Source: UBA9676 sp036005525
GTDB lineage: Bacteria > Actinomycetota > Actinomycetes > Streptosporangiales > Streptosporangiaceae
Direction of reading: 5' to 3'
NCBI GenBank assembly: GCA_036005525.1
Contig: DASYQM010000155.1
Location: forward strand, 1 to 20,402
DNA: 20,402 bases
A model generated the notes under the pieces. That model was given only the letters and a program-made list of their open reading frames with translations, was not told where the DNA came from and ran no database searches. Shown here piece by piece: positions 13,347 to 20,294 of this stretch. Numbering within the stretch: position 1 is the stretch's first letter; the number at the start of each line of letters is the position of its first letter. Both the position numbers and the translations under genes were made by a program.

Positions 13347-15575
13347 ATGGTGAGCCTGGAAGAACCGCTGCGCGGCGTCGTGGGGGGCAAGGCTGCCACC
13401 AGGGCGGAGAAGGCGTTCGGCCTGCGCACCACGGGCGACCTGCTGCGCCACTACCCGCGCCGCTATGTCCGCCGCGGTGACCTGACCGATCTGGCGTCGC
13501 TGCAAGACGGCGAGCAGGTGACGGTCTTCGCCCAGGTCGCGAAAGTCACATCGCGCCGGATGCAATCACGCCGCGGCAGGCTGCTCGAGGTGACGGTGAC
13601 CGACGGCAGCGCAAGGCTGGCGCTGACCTTCTTCAACAAGGTCGAGTTCTGGGAACGCCAGCTGAGCCCGGGCCGCCATGGCATGTTCGCCGGAAAGGTG
13701 TCCACCTTCGCCGGCAAACGGCAGCTCGCCCATCCGGAGTTCAAGCTCCTCGGCGCCGAAGACGTCGGCAAGGCCGCGGAATACGCCGCCGAGCTGATCC
13801 CGGTGTACCCGGCGACCAGGGAGTTCTCCTCCTGGGACATCGAGAAGTGCGTGCGGGTCGTGCTCGACACCCTGGACGAGGTCGACGATCCGCTCCCGGA
13901 GGCGCTGCGCCAGCGGCACCGGCTGGACGGGCTCGCGACCGCGCTGCGGGGCATTCACCGCCCGGCCGACATGGCCGAAGCCGACCGCGCCCGGGTCCGG
14001 CTCAAGTGGGACGAGGCCTTTGTCCTGCAGGCCGTGCTGGCCCAGCGCCGCCGGGCCGCGGCGGCCCTGCCGGCCACTGCCCGCCCGGAGCGGGCGGGCG
14101 GCCTTCTTGACGCGTTCGACGGGCGGCTTCCGTTCAGCCTCACCAAGGGCCAGCGGGACGCGGGCGGGACGATCGCCGGCGACCTGGCCCGCGCGCATCC
14201 CATGCACCGGCTGCTGCAGGGCGAGGTTGGCTCCGGCAAGACAGTGATCGCCGTACGGGCGATGCTGCAGGTGATCGACGCCGGCGGCCAGGCTGCACTG
14301 CTCGCCCCTACCGAGGTCCTCGCGCAGCAGCACTACCGGTCGGTCACCGAGCTGCTCGGCCCGTTCGGCCAGGCAGGGCGGCTGGACGGCGCGGACCAGG
14401 CGACGCGGGTCGCGCTGCTGACCGGCTCGCAGGGAGCGGCGGCCCGCCGCGAGGCGCTGCTGGACGCGGCGTCCGGCGCGGCGGGGATCGTGATCGGCAC
14501 CCATGCGCTGCTCACCGAGCACGTGCAGTTCGCCGACCTGGGCATGGTCGTGATCGACGAGCAGCACCGGTTCGGGGTGGAGCAGCGGGACGCACTGCGG
14601 GAGAAGGCCCAGGGAGCACCCCCGCACGTGCTGGTGATGACCGCGACCCCGATCCCGCGCACGGTCGCCATGACCGTCTACGGCGACCTGGATACCTCCA
14701 CGCTGACCGAACTGCCGGCGGGCCGCTCGCCGATCGCCACCCATGTGGTGCCGGCGGCCGCCAAGCCCCACTACCTGGCCCGGGCGTGGGAGCGCATCCG
14801 GGAAGAGGTGAGCGCGGGGCGCCAGGCCTATGTCGTCTGCCCCCGGATCGGCGGGGACGACCCCTCAATACCAGGCGGCAAAACGGATGGCCCCCCGCAC
14901 GCGGATACCGACGACCCTGAGGTGGGCCTGGGGGAGGACGAGGAGGACTGGAGCCCGCGCAGGCCACCGCTGGCCGTGCTCGACATGGCGCCCGCGCTGG
15001 CCGAGGGCCCGCTGGCAGGCCTGCGCCTGCGGGTGCTGCACGGGCGGCTGCCAACGGAGGAGAAGGACGCGGCGATGCGCGCCTTCGCCGACGGGCTCGC
15101 CGACGTGCTGGTGGCGACGACGGTGGTCGAGGTCGGGGTCGACGTGCCCAACGCCACCGCGATGGTCGTCATGGACGCGGACAGGTTCGGCGTGTCCCAG
15201 CTGCACCAGCTGCGTGGCCGCGTCGGCCGCGGCAGTGAGCCGGGATTGTGCCTGCTCGTCACCGAGGCCGCCGAGGGTACCAAGGCGCGGGACAGGCTCG
15301 AGGCCGTGGCCAGCACCCTGGACGGGTTCCGGCTGTCGCGGCTGGATCTGGAGCAGCGCCGGGAAGGCGACGTGCTCGGCGCGGCGCAGGCGGGCCGGAA
15401 ACGGAGCCTCAAGCTGCTCACGCTGCTCAGCGACGAGACACTGATCGGGCAGGCGAGGGAGGAGGCAACCGCCCTGGTGGACGCCGACCCGGAACTGGCC
15501 GCCCACCCGGTGCTCGCGGCGGCGATCGGCTCGCTGCTCGACGAAGAGCAGGCCGAGTTCCTGGAAAAGGCGTGA
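13347..15575 (+). CDS. recG: ATP-dependent DNA helicase RecG
   Basis: The 742-residue RecG rescues stalled forks and moves Holliday junctions. It has an N-terminal wedge/OB domain (DLLRHYPRRYVRR, then VTVTDGSARLALTFFN) and two helicase domains. Walker A GEVGSGKT is near 292, DEQH in VVIDEQHRFG near 404, and VMTATPIPRTVAMT follows. The C-terminal helicase motifs are VVEVGVDVPNATAMVV and LRGRVGRG. An acidic insertion (about 505-540) lies between motifs, as in other actinobacterial RecG. The start may be the ATG at 13347 or the next codon GTG at 13350, because GGGAGG ends only two bases before the ATG. A TATCCT at 13333-13338 could be a -10 box giving a nearly leaderless mRNA. Confidence 0.97.
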   Translation: MVSLEEPLRGVVGGKAATRAEKAFGLRTTGDLLRHYPRRYVRRGDLTDLASLQDGEQVTVFAQVAKVTSRRMQSRRGRLLEVTVTDGSARLALTFFNKVEFWERQLSPGRHGMFAGKVSTFAGKRQLAHPEFKLLGAEDVGKAAEYAAELIPVYPATREFSSWDIEKCVRVVLDTLDEVDDPLPEALRQRHRLDGLATALRGIHRPADMAEADRARVRLKWDEAFVLQAVLAQRRRAAAALPATARPERAGGLLDAFDGRLPFSLTKGQRDAGGTIAGDLARAHPMHRLLQGEVGSGKTVIAVRAMLQVIDAGGQAALLAPTEVLAQQHYRSVTELLGPFGQAGRLDGADQATRVALLTGSQGAAARREALLDAASGAAGIVIGTHALLTEHVQFADLGMVVIDEQHRFGVEQRDALREKAQGAPPHVLVMTATPIPRTVAMTVYGDLDTSTLTELPAGRSPIATHVVPAAAKPHYLARAWERIREEVSAGRQAYVVCPRIGGDDPSIPGGKTDGPPHADTDDPEVGLGEDEEDWSPRRPPLAVLDMAPALAEGPLAGLRLRVLHGRLPTEEKDAAMRAFADGLADVLVATTVVEVGVDVPNATAMVVMDADRFGVSQLHQLRGRVGRGSEPGLCLLVTEAAEGTKARDRLEAVASTLDGFRLSRLDLEQRREGDVLGAAQAGRKRSLKLLTLLSDETLIGQAREEATALVDADPELAAHPVLAAAIGSLLDEEQAEFLEKA

Positions 15576-15629
15576 CACCGGGTTCCCGGGGAAGCATGGG
15601 CGGGGCGCCGTGAGCGGCCGGGAGTGGCG

Positions 15630-16208
15630 GTGACGCGGATCATCGCGGGAGCCGCGCGCGGGCGGCGGTTGGCGGTCCCGAAGGGGACGGTGACCCGGCC
15701 GACGAGTGACCGGGCCAGAGAGGGGCTGTTCGCAACCGTGGCCGCGATCCATGGCCCGCTGTACGGGGCACGGGTCCTGGACCTGTTCGCCGGGTCGGGG
15801 GCGGTGGGCCTGGAGGCGCTTTCGCGCGGCGCCGCCCGGGTGGTGTTCGTCGAGTCGGACGCGCGGGTGGCCCGGGTCATCCGGGCCAATGTGGCGGTGG
15901 TCGCGCTGCCCGGTGTGGAAGTCGTCTGCGACCGGGTGGAGCGGTTCCTGCGCCGCGGCCGGGGGGATGAGCCCGCCGTTGACCTGGTGGTGGCCGATCC
16001 CCCCTATGCGGCATCCGGCGCCGAGGTCACCGAGATGCTGGCCGCGCTCACTGGCCGGGGGTGGCTGAAGCCGGGCGCGCTGGTGGCGGTCGAGCGTGCC
16101 ACGCGCTCCGGGGCACTGGCATGGCCGGGAGGGTATATCCCGGACAGGTCCCGTCGGTACGGCGAGGCGACCTTCTGGTACGGTCTCGCCGCAGCTGAAG
16201 CGTCGTAA
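15630..16208 (+). CDS. rsmD: 16S rRNA (guanine966-N2)-methyltransferase
   Basis: The 192-residue RsmD methylates the 16S rRNA base G966 using S-adenosylmethionine. It begins V/M-TRIIAGAARGRRLAVP and shows the SAM-binding motif VLDLFAGSGAVGLEALSRGA, the acidic VFVESD and the catalytic DPPY motif in LVVADPPYA. I chose GTG 15630 over GTG 15624 because GGGAG lies five bases upstream and the protein then begins at the conserved TRII, as in the mycobacterial homologue. It follows recG by 54 bases and precedes coaD by 17, the usual actinobacterial order. Confidence 0.95.
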   Translation: MTRIIAGAARGRRLAVPKGTVTRPTSDRAREGLFATVAAIHGPLYGARVLDLFAGSGAVGLEALSRGAARVVFVESDARVARVIRANVAVVALPGVEVVCDRVERFLRRGRGDEPAVDLVVADPPYAASGAEVTEMLAALTGRGWLKPGALVAVERATRSGALAWPGGYIPDRSRRYGEATFWYGLAAAEAS

Positions 16209-16225
16209 GGGAAGGGCGTGACCGC

Positions 16226-16705
16226 GTGCGCCGTGTCGTCTGCCCAGGCTCGTTCGACCCCGTGACCAACGGGCATCTTGACATCATCCGCCGGGCAGCC
16301 CGGCTCCATGACGAGGTACTTGTGGTGGTCGGCGCGAACCTGGCGAAGGAAGGGCTGTTCACCGTCGAGGAGCGGCTCGCGATGCTGCGGGAAGTGACGG
16401 CCGACTTGCCCAACGTCAGCGTGGACAAATTCACCGGGCTGCTGGTTGATTTCTGCCGCGCCCGTGGCGTCTCCGCGATCGTGAAGGGCCTGCGCGCGGT
16501 CAGTGACTTCGAGTACGAGATGGAGATGGCGCAGATGAACTACCGTCTCGCCGAGGTCGAGACGCTGTTCATGACCGCCAACCCGCTCTATTCCTTCCTG
16601 CGGTCCAGCCTGGTCAAGGAGATCGCCAAGTACGGCGGGGACGTGACGTCGCTGGTGCCGGAGCAGGTGCACGGGCGGCTGCTGGCGCGGCTCGCGCAAT
16701 CCTGA
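16226..16705 (+). CDS. coaD: Phosphopantetheine adenylyltransferase
   Basis: The 159-residue CoaD transfers AMP from ATP to 4'-phosphopantetheine, the penultimate step of coenzyme A synthesis. It begins V/M-RRVVCPGSFDPVTNGHLDII with the T/N-x-G-H nucleotidyltransferase motif. It contains KGLRAVSDFEYEMEMAQMN, and YSFLRSSLVKEIAKYGGDV holds the degenerate second ATP motif. The GTG start follows GGGAAGGG. The length matches the family exactly. It probably shares a transcript with rsmD. Confidence 0.97.
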   Translation: MRRVVCPGSFDPVTNGHLDIIRRAARLHDEVLVVVGANLAKEGLFTVEERLAMLREVTADLPNVSVDKFTGLLVDFCRARGVSAIVKGLRAVSDFEYEMEMAQMNYRLAEVETLFMTANPLYSFLRSSLVKEIAKYGGDVTSLVPEQVHGRLLARLAQS

Positions 16706-16726
16706 GAGCTGCCGGGTGTACCGGCC

Positions 16727-16829
16727 GAAGCCGACCCGCCATGAGCATTGGGCGGCGGCCGGCCCGCCATGAGCGAGGGCGGCGGCCGACCTGCCATGAG
16801 CGAGAGCGGCGGCCGGCCTGCCATGAGTT
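16727..16829 (+). repeat. 27-bp minisatellite between coaD and the DUF177 gene
   Basis: Four imperfect copies, each containing GCCATGAG, with ATG at 16741, 16769, 16796 and 16823 (periods 28, 27, 27). Each unit also holds GGCGGCCGRCC. Three of the ATGs are in frame with the downstream DUF177 gene and could extend it with a GGRPAMSES-type repeat. They have no ribosome-binding site, so I treat the block as intergenic. Confidence 0.85.
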
Positions 16830-16891
16830 GGGATTCCGCCAGCCCACTGGGTAAGCTGGCGATTCCGAATCCGCCCGATACCTATGTTGCC

Positions 16892-17512
16892 ATGCCATAT
16901 TCCCGCAGGACGTCCACGGCCCGTCGCAACCCCGGTGGGCCACTGGTGTTTGATACACGGACCCTTCCCCGGCGCCCGGGGTCGGCACGCACCGAAACCC
17001 GGACCGTGCCTGCCCCCGCGGACCTGCACACTGGCCTGGCCCGCGTCCCGGAGGGCGCGGACCTCCGGCTAGACGCCACGCTGGAGTCGGTGAGCGAGGG
17101 CGTGCTGGTCACCGTGACGGCGGTGGCCCCGGTCGCCGGCGAGTGCGCCCGGTGCCTGGAACCGGTGGCCCAGACGATCGAGGTCCGGTGCCGGGAATTG
17201 TTCAGTTATGAGCAAGGTGCCGGTGACGTGGATGAGGACGGGTACTCTCTGGATGGGGACCTGCTCGACCTTGAGCCGGTACTTCGTGATGCCTTGGTGC
17301 TCGCGCTCCCACTCGCGCCGCTTTGCCGCCAGGATTGTCCTGGCCTGTGCGTCGAGTGCGGAGCGTTGCTCGCCCAGGCGGGCCCGGAACATGGGCACGA
17401 GAGTGCCATTGACCCCCGATGGGCGGGGCTGTGGCAGCGGATGACGCAGGCAGAACCGGTCGGCCAGCCTGTGCCGGAGACGTGTGAGGAGAGTGGACGT
17501 GGCCGTCCCTAA
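16892..17512 (+). CDS. YceD/DUF177 family protein
   Basis: The 206-residue protein matches the actinobacterial YceD (DUF177) family, regularly found just before rpmF. Motifs: GPLVFDTRTLPRRPGS, RTVPAPADL, LESVSEGVLVTVTAVAPVAG, then ECARCLEPVAQTIEV and a cysteine-rich CRQDCPGLCVECG near 160-185 that may bind metal. Family members are linked to large-ribosomal-subunit or 23S rRNA maturation, but the activity is not settled. I start at the ATG at 16892 because it begins just before the conserved LVFDT block. No Shine-Dalgarno is visible, so the start, or a leaderless transcript, remains open. rpmF starts inside its 3' end. Confidence 0.85.
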   Translation: MPYSRRTSTARRNPGGPLVFDTRTLPRRPGSARTETRTVPAPADLHTGLARVPEGADLRLDATLESVSEGVLVTVTAVAPVAGECARCLEPVAQTIEVRCRELFSYEQGAGDVDEDGYSLDGDLLDLEPVLRDALVLALPLAPLCRQDCPGLCVECGALLAQAGPEHGHESAIDPRWAGLWQRMTQAEPVGQPVPETCEESGRGRP

Positions 17513-17675
17513 GCGGAGGATGTCGCGAAGCAACACCAGGTCGCGGCGGGCGCAGTGGAAAGCCACGGCCCCCGTGCTGGTGCGCTGCTCGCAATGCCGC
17601 GATCCCAAGCTGCCCCACACCGCTTGCCCGACCTGCGGTACGTACAACCGCCGTCAGGTGATCACACCTTCCTGA
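17499..17675 (+). CDS. rpmF: 50S ribosomal protein L32 (zinc-binding type)
   Basis: The 58-residue L32 starts V/M-AVPKRRMSRSNTRSRRAQWK and has the zinc ribbon CSQC...CPTC followed by GTYNRRQVI. The GTG (17499-17501) has GAGGAGA upstream and gives the family's AVPKRRMSRS start; it lies within the last 14 bases of the DUF177 gene, so the two are translationally coupled. An earlier in-frame GTG at 17484 would add five atypical residues. Like L28 in this window it is the cysteine-containing form. rnc follows 88 bases later. Confidence 0.97.
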   Translation: MAVPKRRMSRSNTRSRRAQWKATAPVLVRCSQCRDPKLPHTACPTCGTYNRRQVITPS

Positions 17676-17763
17676 CGCGCAGTGCGGGCGGATCCGCCTG
17701 GTGCTCGGCGTGAGCCGTGCGGCTGGCGGGCACCCCCAGACGGTCCTGGGGGAGGAGGACAGC

Positions 17764-18855
17764 ATGAAAGGCGCTGCCGAGCACGAGGGACGGGGCAACC
17801 AGTCTCCGGTCGATGCTCTGCTGCAGGTCCTTGACGCGGGCCTTAGCCCTGCGTTGCTCGAGCGTGCGCTCACACACCGGTCGTTTGCCTATGAAAACGG
17901 TGGCTTGCCGACCAATGAGCGGCTGGAGTTTCTCGGCGATGCCGTGCTCGGGCTGGTGGTAACCGACGCGCTTTTCCGCGAGTATCCCGATCTGCCCGAG
18001 GGTCACCTCGCCAAGCTGCGCGCGGCCGTGGTGAACATGCGGGCGCTGGCTGACGTGGCGCGTGGGCTGCACCTGGGGGACTACGTCCGGCTCGGCAGGG
18101 GCGAGGAAGGCACCGGCGGGCGCGACAAGGCATCTATCCTCGCCGACACGCTGGAGGCGGTGATCGGCGCCGTTTACATCGAGCGAGGCCTGGACGCCGC
18201 GGACGTGCTCGTGCACCAGCTCTTCGACCCGGTGATCGCCCGTTCGGCCCGGCTCGGAGCCGGCCTGGACTGGAAGACCTCGCTGCAGGAACTGACCGCC
18301 GCCAGTGTCCTGGGTGTACCGGAGTACCAGGTCGACGAGAGCGGCCCCGATCACCAGAAGTCGTTCCAGGCGCTGGTGCGGGTCGGCGGGCGCGTGTATG
18401 GCTCAGGGACGGGGCGCTCCAAGAAGGAAGCCGAACAGCACGCGGCCGAGGCCGCCTGGAGCGCGATCAGCAACGGTGAAGCAGGGGTCCAGGCTGACGA
18501 AGCCGGGTCCGGCGCGGATGCCGCGGCTCCCGGCGCGGGCGCGGCGAGCCCAGGCGCAGGCGCGGCGAGCCCAGGCGCAGGCGCGGTGAGCCCAGTCGCA
18601 GGCACAGTGGGCCCAGGCGCGGGCGCTCCGGGGCCCGCCAGTGCCCGGCCCGGCGATCAGCATGGCGCGGGGCGTGATCCCGGCGCCGCCCCAGAGGGTA
18701 ACGGCGCGGGCACCGGCCCACGCGGCAATGGAGCGGGCAACGACGCGGGTGATCGTGGCACCGCCCACGCGGGGCGTCATCATGCGGGCGGCAACGGCCC
18801 GGGTGAGCGGGGCGCGGCGGACCACGGAGCGGGCGCCGGCCGGGAATCACCCTAG
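17764..18855 (+). CDS. rnc: Ribonuclease III
   Basis: RNase III cleaves double-stranded RNA in rRNA maturation and mRNA turnover. The signature NERLEFLGDAVLGLV supplies E52, E55 and D59, and D128 and E131 lie in DTLEAVIGA; these are the metal-binding residues of the family. The double-stranded-RNA-binding domain follows (~168-238: DWKTSLQELTA, then GSGTGRSKKEAEQHAAEAAW). The ATG at 17764 follows GGAGGAGGA; an earlier GTG at 17701 lacks a site. The core ends near 238, but the protein runs to 363. The extra ~125 residues are a low-complexity tail starting with a 21-bp minisatellite (GAGAASP units) and then G/N/H/D-rich. The stop TAG shares its G with the mutM GTG. Confidence 0.95.
   Translation: MKGAAEHEGRGNQSPVDALLQVLDAGLSPALLERALTHRSFAYENGGLPTNERLEFLGDAVLGLVVTDALFREYPDLPEGHLAKLRAAVVNMRALADVARGLHLGDYVRLGRGEEGTGGRDKASILADTLEAVIGAVYIERGLDAADVLVHQLFDPVIARSARLGAGLDWKTSLQELTAASVLGVPEYQVDESGPDHQKSFQALVRVGGRVYGSGTGRSKKEAEQHAAEAAWSAISNGEAGVQADEAGSGADAAAPGAGAASPGAGAASPGAGAVSPVAGTVGPGAGAPGPASARPGDQHGAGRDPGAAPEGNGAGTGPRGNGAGNDAGDRGTAHAGRHHAGGNGPGERGAADHGAGAGRESP
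18511..18636 (+). repeat. 21-bp minisatellite in the rnc tail
   Basis: Six successive 21-base units, with the middle ones (18553-18573, 18574-18594) nearly identical and the outer ones more degraded. The repeated heptapeptide is GAGAASP. The period preserves the frame. Confidence 0.9.
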
Positions 18856-19934
18856 TGCCGGAGCTACCCGAGGTCGAGGTCGTGCGCAGGGGCCTGGAAC
18901 GGCACGTCGTCGGCCGCACCATCAGCTCTGCCCAGGTGCTGCATCCCCGCGCGGTCCGGCGGCACGTGGCCGGCCCCGGCGACTTCTCCGCGGCCGTCTC
19001 CGGGCTCACTGTCACCGGCACCGGCCGGCGGGGCAAGTACCTGTGGCTGCCGGTGGTGGAAAGGACGCTGAGCGCCCGGTCGGCCGCCGAGGACGCCCTG
19101 CTCGCTCACCTCGGCATGAGCGGTCAGCTGCTGCTGGGTGATCCGGCGCGGCCCGTCTCGCCCCACGTCCGGGTCCGCTTCACCTTCACCGACTCCGGGC
19201 CCGATCTGAGATTCACCGACCAGCGGACGTTCGGCCATATGGCGTTCGTGGTGGGCGGGGCGGTCCTGCCGTCGATGATCGCTCACATCGCCCCCGACCC
19301 GATGGGGCCCGACTTCGACGAGGCGGCCGTCATCGGCCGCCTGCGCTCCCGCCGCACCGCCATCAAGCGCGCGCTGCTCGACCAGTCGCTGGTGAGCGGC
19401 ATCGGCAACATCTACGCCGACGAGGCCCTCTGGCGGGCGAAGCTGCACTGGGCGAGGCCCGCCGCGGCGCTCAGCCGGGCCGACGCCGCCCGGGTGCTGG
19501 CCGCCGTGCGGGAGGTGCTGGGCGAGGCGCTGACCGCGGGCGGCACCTCGTTCGACAGCCTGTACGTCAACGTCAACGGGGAAAGCGGGTACTTCGGCCG
19601 GTCACTCGCGGTCTATGGCCGTGAGGGCGAGCCGTGCCCGCGCTGCGGGACGCCCGTCCGCCGGGATCCGTTCATGAACAGGTCCGCCTACAGCTGCCCG
19701 GCCTGCCAGCCGCGCCCCCGTCGGCGGCCCCGCCGCGCCGGCGGCCCCGCCGCGCCGGCGGCCGTGACCAGCAAGATCGTTCAACTTGACCGGATACCCG
19801 CCGGAGTGCGATCCTTAAGAGGTCACCTTGCGCGCACTTATGCGTGTCTTCGCGTGTGCGCCCACTCTGGTCACTCAGTGTGGAGGACCCACTACAATGG
19901 CGAAGGCTATCCTCGGCCACGTCGGCGGGCCTGA
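18855..19934 (+). CDS. mutM: Formamidopyrimidine-DNA glycosylase, with frame-extended C-terminus
   Basis: MutM (Fpg) removes oxidised purines such as 8-oxoguanine. The mature N-terminus PELPEVEVVRRGL carries the catalytic proline and E3. K61 lies in GRRGKYLW, and the helix-two-turn-helix block is LLDQSLVSGIGNIYADEALW. The zinc finger cysteines are C261, C264, C281 and C284. The GTG start overlaps the rnc stop. The family normally ends soon after the zinc finger (~270-300 residues). Here a 17-bp tandem duplication at residue ~290 shifts the frame and the protein continues to 359, overlapping the next gene by 38 bases. With one unit the frame would end at the TGA 19787-19789 (305 residues). The catalytic core is intact. 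Confidence 0.94.
   Translation: MPELPEVEVVRRGLERHVVGRTISSAQVLHPRAVRRHVAGPGDFSAAVSGLTVTGTGRRGKYLWLPVVERTLSARSAAEDALLAHLGMSGQLLLGDPARPVSPHVRVRFTFTDSGPDLRFTDQRTFGHMAFVVGGAVLPSMIAHIAPDPMGPDFDEAAVIGRLRSRRTAIKRALLDQSLVSGIGNIYADEALWRAKLHWARPAAALSRADAARVLAAVREVLGEALTAGGTSFDSLYVNVNGESGYFGRSLAVYGREGEPCPRCGTPVRRDPFMNRSAYSCPACQPRPRRRPRRAGGPAAPAAVTSKIVQLDRIPAGVRSLRGHLARTYACLRVCAHSGHSVWRTHYNGEGYPRPRRRA
19722..19763 (+). repeat. 17-bp tandem duplication in the mutM 3' end
   Basis: CGGCGGCCCCGCCGCGC occurs exactly at 19722-19738 and 19739-19755, followed by eight bases of a third copy. The unit contains CCGCCG-CGC-CGGCGG, which can fold back. The period is not a multiple of three, so gain or loss of one unit changes the mutM frame. 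Confidence 0.95.
19786..19815 (+). promoter_or_regulatory. Putative promoter of the small coiled-coil gene
   Basis: TTGACC (19786-19791) and GATCCT (19810-19815) are 18 bp apart and about 80 bases before the next start codon. They lie inside the extended mutM frame, and the -35 overlaps the TGA that would be the mutM stop if the 17-bp duplication were absent. This supports the idea that the region was originally intergenic. Confidence 0.4.
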
Positions 19935-20091
19935 TCCCCGCATGCTCTCTGAAATGCGCCGCCTCCAGCGGCGCGTGCAGGACCTGGAGGCCGAGCTCGC
20001 CAGGCTTCAGGAAGCGAACGACGTGCTTTCCGCCGGTGTCGGTCACGAGCTCATCGTCGCCGGCCGCGAGCGCGAACCCGCGCTCACCTGA
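19897..20091 (+). CDS. Small coiled-coil protein
   Basis: The 64-residue protein begins MAKAILGHVGGPDPRMLSEM and continues with a heptad-like charged helix (RRLQRRVQDLEAELARLQEAN, residues ~21-41), then a short acidic/basic end. Similar short proteins with a GxVGGPDPR opening occur in actinobacteria (from memory); I know no function. The ATG has a clear GGAGG upstream (19882-19886), and a strong hairpin terminator follows 25 bases after the stop, so it looks like a real, separately transcribed gene. The extended mutM frame overlaps its first 38 bases in another frame. Confidence 0.75.
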   Translation: MAKAILGHVGGPDPRMLSEMRRLQRRVQDLEAELARLQEANDVLSAGVGHELIVAGREREPALT

Positions 20092-20116
20092 CACATCTCG
20101 CACGTCACAACCGACC

Positions 20117-20143
20117 GGGACGCCGCATAGCGGCGTCCCTTTG
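20117..20143 (+). terminator. Intrinsic terminator
   Basis: GGGACGCCGC, loop ATA, GCGGCGTCCC: ten perfect base pairs followed by TTT. It lies just after the small coiled-coil gene, and is the best terminator in the window. Confidence 0.85.
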
Positions 20144-20183
20144 CATTGCCGTGATCGTGGCAGACGGCCACCCCCCTTAGCGC

Positions 20184-20204
20184 GTGATCATGACCTTGAT
20201 GCAG
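20184..20204 (+). repeat. Dispersed GATCATGAC motif, copy C
   Basis: GTGATCATGACCTTGATG, in the gap between the terminator and the transposase gene. It could be the general dispersed motif or part of the insertion-sequence end; the right end of the element is outside the window. Confidence 0.5.
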
Positions 20205-20231
20205 CTCAGATGTGCACCTAACGGTAGTTTG

Positions 20232-20260
20232 TTGACTCTGGAGCGTGTTGGCGGTATGCC
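20232..20260 (+). promoter_or_regulatory. Putative transposase promoter
   Basis: TTGACT (20232-20237) and TATGCC (20255-20260) are 17 bp apart, a good match to the housekeeping consensus, 34 bases before the transposase start. Confidence 0.5.
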
Positions 20261-20294
20261 GGGGGTAGTGGCGTGAGGTGCTCAAGGATGAATG

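Noticed and set aside
14828..15889. Minus-strand frame across recG/rsmD
   Set aside because: Serine/arginine-rich antisense shadow of two recognised genes.
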